Origin: Pseudomonadota bacterium
GTDB taxonomy: Bacteria; Pseudomonadota; Alphaproteobacteria; Rhizobiales; Devosiaceae
Reading direction: 5' to 3'
NCBI GenBank assembly: GCA_023436745.1
Contig: JAEZHZ010000341.1
Location: forward strand, 1 to 17,440
DNA length: 17,440 nt
Made by a program: the position numbers and the translations under genes
Notes under the pieces: model-generated
Told to the model about the DNA's origin: nothing
Database searches by the model: none
The model's input: the letters and a program-made list of their open reading frames with translations, nothing else
Part shown: in pieces, positions 12,863 through 17,440 of the stretch
How the letters are laid out: every line of letters starts with the position of its first letter
Position numbering within the stretch: the first letter of the stretch is position 1

Positions 12863-14740
12863 ATGACTTCCCTGCCCAACGATGCCCTGATCAACGCTGC
12901 CGACGAGGTCGTCATCCGCCAGCACCTGGCGCTGGTCGCGCTCGGCAAGCGGCCGGCAGACCGAATCCTGCGGGTGGGGCGATTGCTCGACGTCCACGGG
13001 CGCAACTGGCACGAGGATCAAGAGATCGTGATCTCGGGCCGCCGCATCGCCTGGGTGGGTCCCGCGGGAGCCTACCGGGGCACTGCGGCCGAGCGGGTTG
13101 AAGAGCCCGGGCTGTCGGCCGTGCCGGGCTTCGGTGAAGTGCACAAGCACATCGAGTCCAGCCACCTGACGCCGGAATGGGAGGCGGCGCTGACACTGCC
13201 GCGCGGCACCACCTGGACCTGCGAGGCCAGCCACGAGTTCTCCAACGTCAATGGTGCGCGCAACCTGGAGTTCTGGCTGACGGCGCGCCTCGCCGGATCG
13301 CCGACCAAGATCTTCCCCCTGCCCGGGTCTGCGGTGCCGCCCACCGCCTATGAGTGGGGCGGCGGCCATTTCGGCTACGAGGAGCAGAAGTCGTTCCTCG
13401 ATGCGCAGCTGATGACTGCCGGACTCGACGAGGTCATGGACTGGCCCGCGGTCTGGAATCCCGACAATCCGTCCCATGAGCGCCTGTGGGGCATGATCCG
13501 CGCCACCTTCGAAGCGCGCGGGGTGATCGAGGGTCATGCCGCCGGCATGCGCGACATCGCAGACATCAATGCCTTCGCCGCCGCGGGCATGGCATCGGAT
13601 CACGAGGCCTGGACCGCCGAGGAAGTGCAGGACAAGCTGCGGCGCGGCCTTTTCATGGAGCTGCGCCCGCACTCGCTCAAGGAGATGATCACCGGCCTGA
13701 TCGCCGCGGGCCAGCAGGACTGGTCGCAGTTCGCGCTGTGCACGGATGATCGGTCGTGCTCCGACACGATGAAGCTGGGCGCTACCGACCACAATGTGCG
13801 CCTAGCGGTGGAAGCGGGCCTCTCGCCCGAAACTGCCATTCAGATGGTCACCATCAATCCGGCCCGCCACATGCGCCTGACGCCCTGGGTGGGCGCGATC
13901 GCGCCGGGCCGCTTCGCAGACATCGTGCTGCTCGACAACGTCGACACCATCTCTGTCGCCAAGGTATGGGCGGACGGCCGGCAGGTATCGGAAGGCACGA
14001 CCTACCTGTTGGACGTGCCTGCAATAAGCTGGCCGGACTGGGCGACCCGCACGGTCAATATCGAGCGCGACCTCACCGCAGCCGACTTCGCCATACCGGC
14101 CGGGGAGGGAAGTGCCGTGATGCACGCTGCCGTGCTGCGACCCTTCCACTGGGCGGACGAGTTCATCACCATGGAACTGCCCGTTCTTGGTGGGGAAGTG
14201 CAGCGCGATCCCGATCGCAACGTCACGAAGTTTGCCATTGTCGACCGGTTCTCGGGGGAGGGCAGGACATCGCGGATGTTCTGGCTGGGCACCGGCCCGC
14301 GCACCCCCGACACTGCGCTCGCCTGCTCGATGGGGCATGACAAGCACAACATCTGGGTGGTCGGCTCATCCGACGCCGCCATGGCGCAGGCGGTCAACGC
14401 ATTGCGGCAGACGCAGGGCGGCTGGGCGCTGGTGCGCGAGGGCAACCTGGTCGCAACTGTGCGCTACGAAGTCGGCGGGCTCATGACTGCCAGGCCTGCC
14501 GAGGAACTCGACCGGGAAATGCAGGACCTTTACCGGGAAGGCGAGAAGGTCGAGTGGATGTACGAGCCCACCTTCTCCCCGCGGTGGTGGCCCGGATTTC
14601 CCGAGCGGCTGGCTTTTGCAACTCTGACCTGCGCGCCCTGGCGCTGGGTGCTGGTTGCTCCCTCACCACTGGCGCCGGAAGGGCTGGTCAATGTCGCGAC
14701 TGGCGAGACGCATCCCGTGGTGTGGCCGGTCAGCGACTGA
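12863..14740 (+). CDS. Divergent adenine deaminase-family amidohydrolase
   Basis: A 625-residue enzyme of the Ade family (COG1001), which deaminates adenine to hypoxanthine. The family pattern is clear but altered: HKHIESS (94-100) where HVHIESS is usual, SHEFSN (123-128) for DPHEIAN, AVPPTAYEW (157-165) for CVPATEFE, EGHAAGM (223-229) for DGHAPGL, then SDHE (245-248) and CTDDR (293-297). Metal-binding His and Glu positions are retained, so it should be active, but the substrate may differ from adenine. The C-terminal domain with MGHDKHNIWVVG and GGLMTARP is present. Length is slightly above the usual 570-600. ATG 12863 is preferred; a TTG at 12836 would add nine residues. It is divergent from the importer operon and shares its promoter region. 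Confidence 0.85.
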   Translation: MTSLPNDALINAADEVVIRQHLALVALGKRPADRILRVGRLLDVHGRNWHEDQEIVISGRRIAWVGPAGAYRGTAAERVEEPGLSAVPGFGEVHKHIESSHLTPEWEAALTLPRGTTWTCEASHEFSNVNGARNLEFWLTARLAGSPTKIFPLPGSAVPPTAYEWGGGHFGYEEQKSFLDAQLMTAGLDEVMDWPAVWNPDNPSHERLWGMIRATFEARGVIEGHAAGMRDIADINAFAAAGMASDHEAWTAEEVQDKLRRGLFMELRPHSLKEMITGLIAAGQQDWSQFALCTDDRSCSDTMKLGATDHNVRLAVEAGLSPETAIQMVTINPARHMRLTPWVGAIAPGRFADIVLLDNVDTISVAKVWADGRQVSEGTTYLLDVPAISWPDWATRTVNIERDLTAADFAIPAGEGSAVMHAAVLRPFHWADEFITMELPVLGGEVQRDPDRNVTKFAIVDRFSGEGRTSRMFWLGTGPRTPDTALACSMGHDKHNIWVVGSSDAAMAQAVNALRQTQGGWALVREGNLVATVRYEVGGLMTARPAEELDREMQDLYREGEKVEWMYEPTFSPRWWPGFPERLAFATLTCAPWRWVLVAPSPLAPEGLVNVATGETHPVVWPVSD

Positions 14741-14809
14741 CTGCTTCGCCCGTGGTTCGAGGCGGGATTGGCCTCACGGCCGATTCGACGCTCCTGGCTG
14801 TCGCGGATG

Positions 14810-15643
14810 TCAGGCTGACAGCGGCAAGGGCTCGGCGCGGGGCAGGTTGAGGGCGTCAACCAGCGCGCGGTATTCATGGCGCGCGTTGACGTGCGACATG
14901 GAAGGCGCGCCGCCGAGGAGATCGGCGTCCAGCGGGTCGAACACCGTCATTCCGGTGAGGAAGAGCGAGCGGAAGATGACGCGCTCGGCGATACCCTCGG
15001 CGACGCGGCAGCCGAGGCCCTGTGCCAGGCGCTCGACCGTCTGCTGCACGCGGCTGGCGTTATGCGAGCCGAGGTTCGAGATACGGTTGCGCACCAGAAC
15101 CCAGTCGACGCTGCCGCCTGTCTGCTGGCGCTCGGCGCGGGCCTTCTGCACGTTGCGGGAATAGGGGCTGGCCTCGAGCGGCTCGCCGGTCCGCGCGTCG
15201 ATGCGGGCGAGGACGTCGAGATCGATCATGCTGTCGTTGATCGGGGTGACCAGCGTATCGGCGGCCCCATGGGCAAGGCGGGCCAGGTGGCCATCGAAGC
15301 CGGGCGTGTCGATGACGATGAAGTCGGCCAGGCTGCGCAGCCCGTCCATGGCGCGGTTGAAGATGTCGAGTTCCACGCGCTGGTTCTCGCGGATGGAATC
15401 GCCCCAGGCCGTGGGAAGGTGGACATGCTTTGGCATGAGCACATCACGCCCGCTCGTATCGGCGGTCGCGCGGCGGTTGCGGACATAGCGGGTCAGCGTC
15501 TGCTGGCGGCTGTCGACGTCGATCGTGGCGACGCGGTGCCCCTGGTGAAGCAGGTAGACGGCCATGTGCAGCGCGGTCGTCGACTTGCCCGAACCACCCT
15601 TTTCGTTCCCGACTGCAATGATGTGCGCGCCGCCGCCGGCCAT
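14810..15643 (-). CDS. mipZ: Division-plane positioning ATPase MipZ
   Basis: A 277-residue ParA/MinD-like ATPase. In alphaproteobacteria MipZ forms a gradient from the pole-bound ParB complex and stops FtsZ from assembling near the poles. The deviant Walker A GNEKGGSGKST is at 12-22 with the signature lysine in NEKGG; ATIDVDSRQQTLTRY follows, as does the Walker B segment FIVIDTPGFDGH. These match MipZ rather than ParA or MinD. ATG 15643 is chosen since GGAG lies seven bases upstream and the protein then begins MAGGGAHIIAVGNEKGG like its relatives; ATG 15682 and ATG 15676 are possible extensions. It is convergent with the adenine deaminase-like gene; the 69-base gap holds only weak inverted repeats. 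Confidence 0.93.
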   Translation of the reverse strand: MAGGGAHIIAVGNEKGGSGKSTTALHMAVYLLHQGHRVATIDVDSRQQTLTRYVRNRRATADTSGRDVLMPKHVHLPTAWGDSIRENQRVELDIFNRAMDGLRSLADFIVIDTPGFDGHLARLAHGAADTLVTPINDSMIDLDVLARIDARTGEPLEASPYSRNVQKARAERQQTGGSVDWVLVRNRISNLGSHNASRVQQTVERLAQGLGCRVAEGIAERVIFRSLFLTGMTVFDPLDADLLGGAPSMSHVNARHEYRALVDALNLPRAEPLPLSA

Positions 15644-15693
15644 TCGTCCACTCCAAATCGGGTTCGAGGTCTCCATCAGCATGAAGCGAATTC

Positions 15694-15712
15694 ATGGTTA
15701 ACAATGCCCTAA
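15694..15712 (-). promoter_or_regulatory. CtrA-like binding box upstream of mipZ
   Basis: On the minus strand TTAGGGCATTGTTAACCAT fits the CtrA consensus TTAA-N7-TTAAC with one mismatch (G for the last A of the first half). It ends 50 bases upstream of the mipZ start. CtrA is the cell-cycle master regulator of alphaproteobacteria, so control of a division gene is plausible. Confidence 0.5.
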
Positions 15713-15713
15713 C

Positions 15714-15746
15714 GCGGAGCGCCGCCGGCTGTGGACGGCACTCCGC
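15714..15746 (-). terminator. Stem-loop between the small gene and mipZ
   Basis: GCGGAGCGCCG (15714-15724) pairs with CGGCACTCCGC (15736-15746), 10 of 11 positions, with an 11-base loop. It follows the 68-residue gene by 11 bases. No U-run follows on the minus strand, so termination, if any, would be weak or Rho-aided. Confidence 0.4.
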
Positions 15747-15756
15747 CCGGCATTTT

Positions 15757-15963
15757 TTAAAGGGTCGCCTGGAAGAGCGCCTGGAGCAGTTGCTGCCGAT
15801 CCTCGGCCGACTTCAGCCGGATCGTCATGGTCTCGGTCTTGATCGGGGTCTGCGGAGGCAGGCTGAACTCCAGTTCCGGCAGGTGCTGCGAGGCCCACTC
15901 GCTGAACCGGTGCAGCTTGTTGGCACCGCTGATCGGAATGGTGGCGCTGTACTTGAAAGTCAT
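15757..15963 (-). CDS. Small conserved-looking hypothetical protein (68 residues)
   Basis: I do not recognise this protein. It reads MTFKYSATIPISGANKLHRF at the start and ends SAEDRQQLLQALFQATL, with a balanced, non-repetitive composition and G/C at most third codon positions, unlike the arginine- or histidine-rich shadow frames around it. No signal peptide or membrane segment is visible; a beta-strand start and amphipathic C-terminal helix are plausible. There is no clear ribosome binding site before ATG 15963, which lowers confidence. It lies 113 bases upstream of mipZ on the same strand, separated from it by a stem-loop and the CtrA-like box. Confidence 0.6.
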   Translation of the reverse strand: MTFKYSATIPISGANKLHRFSEWASQHLPELEFSLPPQTPIKTETMTIRLKSAEDRQQLLQALFQATL

Positions 15964-16050
15964 GGGTCTGGATCGTCCGTACGAGCCGGTGCACCGCCGC
16001 GCGACATGGCGCGGGCGTTTACCGGTGGGTTAGCTGGAGAGGAAAACTCG

Positions 16051-16090
16051 ACCTGGTGCAGCATTGCGACGGCAAAGCGCTGCACCAGGT
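16051..16090 (-). terminator. Strong hairpin, probable terminator of lacI
   Basis: ACCTGGTGCAGC (16051-16062) and GCTGCACCAGGT (16079-16090) form a perfect 12-base-pair stem; the loop contains a further TTGC/GCAA stem closed by a four-base loop. On the minus strand it is followed by CGAGTTTTCC, a short U-stretch. It lies 115 bases past the lacI stop. The remaining part of 15964-16205 holds no convincing gene. Confidence 0.6.
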
Positions 16091-16205
16091 GATCAGCCTA
16101 TGAGAAGGCGACCCTTGCGGACGGGACCAAATGCGAACGGGAGGGTTTGCATGGCCAAGAGGTGGGACAAATACCCGGGGTTGTCAACCAAACGGGCGCC
16201 AGACC

Positions 16206-17234
16206 CTAGTCGCCGCGGTTCGAACTGCCGCGCGTCACGAGCCGAGGCGTTACCACCAGGTGCTCGGCCTGGGTGCGACCCTTGATGCGCTCGATCAGCA
16301 GGCGGACTGCCTGCAGCCCGAGTTGTTCTCCGGACTGGTCGACACTCGACAGGCTGTTCTGGGCGAAGTCGCAGTACATGGTATTATCATAGCCGACAAT
16401 GCCGAGGTCTGCCGGCATCGCCAGCCCGAGTTCGGTGGCAACGCTGATCACCTCGAGGGCAATGAAGTCGGTCCAGCAGAAGATGGCGTCGGGCCTTCGG
16501 GGGCTTTCGAGGAGCCGGCGGGCGGCCAGTTGCACCTCCCGCAGGCTTTGGGAGATCTGCACTACGTTGATGGACTTGCTGAGGCCCGCCTCGATCATGG
16601 CGCGGCGATAGCCCAGCTCGCGTTGCGACAGGATAGTGGACGTTCCGCTCGACAAGCTGAGCATCGCAATGTTGCGGTAGCCGTTGGCGACCAGGTGCTT
16701 CACTGCCAGCATTGCGCCTTGCTGGTCGTTGTTGTTGACCGTGTCGAAGGTGTTCGCGTCGGGGTCGTGGTGGCCGATCGTGACCAGCGGCTTGAGGCTG
16801 GCGATCTGGTCGTGGTTGCCGCGGTCCTCGGTCGAACCGATCAGGACGATGCCATCCATCTGCCGGTCGATCATGGAATCCACGATGGCCATCTCGGTGA
16901 TCACGGAGGACTCGCTGATGCCGATCATCGCCCGGTACTGGGTGCGTTCGAGTGCGGTGTTCACGCCCACCATGATGTCCGCGAAGAACGGGTTGCGGAT
17001 GTCGGGCAACACCAGGCCGATGGTGTAGGTCTGCCCGCGCATGCCCCGGGCTGCGGCGTGTGGCCGGTAGCCGAGCCGGTCCATGGAAGCGCGCACCTTG
17101 CTGCGCAGGGCGTCCGACACGCCATAGGCGTCGCGCAGCACTTTCGACACTGCGGCGACGGACACCCCCGCATCCTCGGCGACTTCCCGAATGGTGACGC
17201 GGCCGTTCTTTCTGTCGGGTTTGACGTCCACCAT
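16206..17234 (-). CDS. LacI-family transcriptional regulator
   Basis: A 342-residue DNA-binding regulator. The N-terminal helix-turn-helix is VTIREVAEDAGVSVAAVSKV (13-32), followed by the hinge region RLGYRPHAAARGMRG (about 53-67), where the usual ARxL leucine is methionine. The periplasmic-binding-protein-like effector domain starts TYTIGLVLPDIRNPFFADI (about 69-87) and continues to VVTPRLVTRGS. Such proteins usually bind a sugar or nucleoside-type ligand and repress a nearby transport operon. ATG 17234 is chosen since GGGAGG lies ten bases upstream and the HTH then sits at the normal distance from the N-terminus; the open frame to 17336 runs through the promoter region. It is divergent from the gene starting at 17412, its most likely target. 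Confidence 0.92.
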   Translation of the reverse strand: MVDVKPDRKNGRVTIREVAEDAGVSVAAVSKVLRDAYGVSDALRSKVRASMDRLGYRPHAAARGMRGQTYTIGLVLPDIRNPFFADIMVGVNTALERTQYRAMIGISESSVITEMAIVDSMIDRQMDGIVLIGSTEDRGNHDQIASLKPLVTIGHHDPDANTFDTVNNNDQQGAMLAVKHLVANGYRNIAMLSLSSGTSTILSQRELGYRRAMIEAGLSKSINVVQISQSLREVQLAARRLLESPRRPDAIFCWTDFIALEVISVATELGLAMPADLGIVGYDNTMYCDFAQNSLSSVDQSGEQLGLQAVRLLIERIKGRTQAEHLVVTPRLVTRGSSNRGD

Positions 17235-17292
17235 GATGCCCTGACCTCCCGTATCTGCCCGCAAGTAAACCGGAATTCCCCGGTCAGAGGCG

Positions 17293-17328
17293 AGCCTAAT
17301 CTTTCGGCAGGGTAGCTGCGGATTAGGC
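17293..17328. promoter_or_regulatory. Shared 16-base motif, copy 2, inside an inverted repeat
   Basis: AGCCTAATCTTTCGGC (17293-17308) differs by one base from the motif at 12760-12775. It begins an inverted repeat, GCCTAATC (17294-17301) with GATTAGGC (17321-17328), 19 bases apart. It lies 59 bases upstream of the lacI start, a place for autoregulation. Confidence 0.45.
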
Positions 17329-17344
17329 ATTGCCAAAGGCGAAA

Positions 17345-17376
17345 TTCTGTAGAACGATGCACGTAGAACATTCTAC
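17345..17376. promoter_or_regulatory. GTAGAA/TTCTAC operator candidates
   Basis: TTCTGTAGAA (17345-17354) and GTAGAACATTCTAC (17363-17376) are two related palindromic elements spaced about two helical turns centre to centre, 36-67 bases before the divergent gene start at 17412. They are candidates for the LacI-family regulator encoded beside them, though they lack the central CG common in LacI operators. Confidence 0.45.
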
Positions 17377-17411
17377 ACGCTTTTGTGAGCGGGCATTTTG
17401 AGGAGATCCGC

Positions 17412-17440
17412 GTGAACGACGCCGCGGCACTGCACCCAAG
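17412..17440 (+). CDS. Start of a divergent gene, cut by the window edge
   Basis: GTG 17412 is preceded by AGGAG at a seven-base spacing, an ideal ribosome binding site, and opens the frame (M)NDAAALHP before the sequence ends. Nine codons are too few to name the product. Its position divergent from lacI suggests the first gene of the regulated operon. Confidence 0.6.

Noticed and set aside
12716..13792. Minus-strand open frame of 358 codons opposite the adenine deaminase-like gene
   Set aside because: Shadow frame; the plus strand carries all family motifs.
14760..14822. Weak inverted repeats between the deaminase and mipZ genes
   Set aside because: Short arms, long loops and no U-run; not convincing as a bidirectional terminator.
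15747..15758. T6 run after GC-rich sequence, like a plus-strand terminator
   Set aside because: No plus-strand gene ends upstream; the T-run is the complement of the TAA stop region of the 68-residue gene.
16131..17315. Plus-strand open frame of 394 codons opposite lacI
   Set aside because: Antisense shadow of a full LacI protein; crosses the lacI promoter region.

Overview
The window is high-GC chromosomal DNA with tightly packed genes. It is almost certainly from an alphaproteobacterium: it carries mipZ, the ParA-like division-site ATPase typical of that class, and has a near-consensus CtrA box upstream of it. Many ABC importers and frequent GTG/TTG starts suit Hyphomicrobiales; a narrower guess (for example Devosiaceae) cannot be supported from the sequence. 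No RNA gene, insertion sequence, prophage or CRISPR array was seen.

Region 1 (1-3260) is a minus-strand operon: ATPase, permease and substrate-binding protein of an NMT1/SsuA/TauA-type importer, then a small protein that looks like the C-terminal domain of allophanate hydrolase, cut by the window edge. A textbook -24/-12 sigma-54 promoter lies 30 bases upstream of the first gene, overlapped by two tandem TTGxATGCAA elements. This points to nitrogen-controlled uptake of a nitrogenous, possibly urea- or ureide-related, compound. GC-rich hairpins flank the binding-protein gene.

Region 2 (3384-4718) is a ClcA-type chloride/proton antiporter on the plus strand. It ends tail to tail with the next gene, the two TAG stops interlocked in one CTAG.

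Region 3 (4715-14740) looks like a locus for taking up and dismantling purine nucleosides or related compounds. A six-gene minus-strand operon encodes a polyamine-type (PotDBCA-like) ABC importer, then an SsnA/MtaD-type amidohydrolase and a nucleoside hydrolase, several joined by start/stop overlaps. Divergent from it is a large, unusual member of the adenine deaminase family. On the other side are a purine-type phosphoribosyltransferase and an M20D amidohydrolase. Proposed flow (inference): import, deamination of the base or nucleoside, N-glycosidic cleavage, further base deamination, then salvage with PRPP; the M20 enzyme may first remove an acyl or amino-acid group.

Region 4 (14810-17440) holds mipZ, a 68-residue unknown protein, a strong hairpin probably ending the lacI transcript, a LacI-family regulator, and the first codons of a divergent gene. 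A 16-base motif (15/16 identical) occurs upstream of both lacI and the importer operon of region 3, in the same orientation, hinting at common control.
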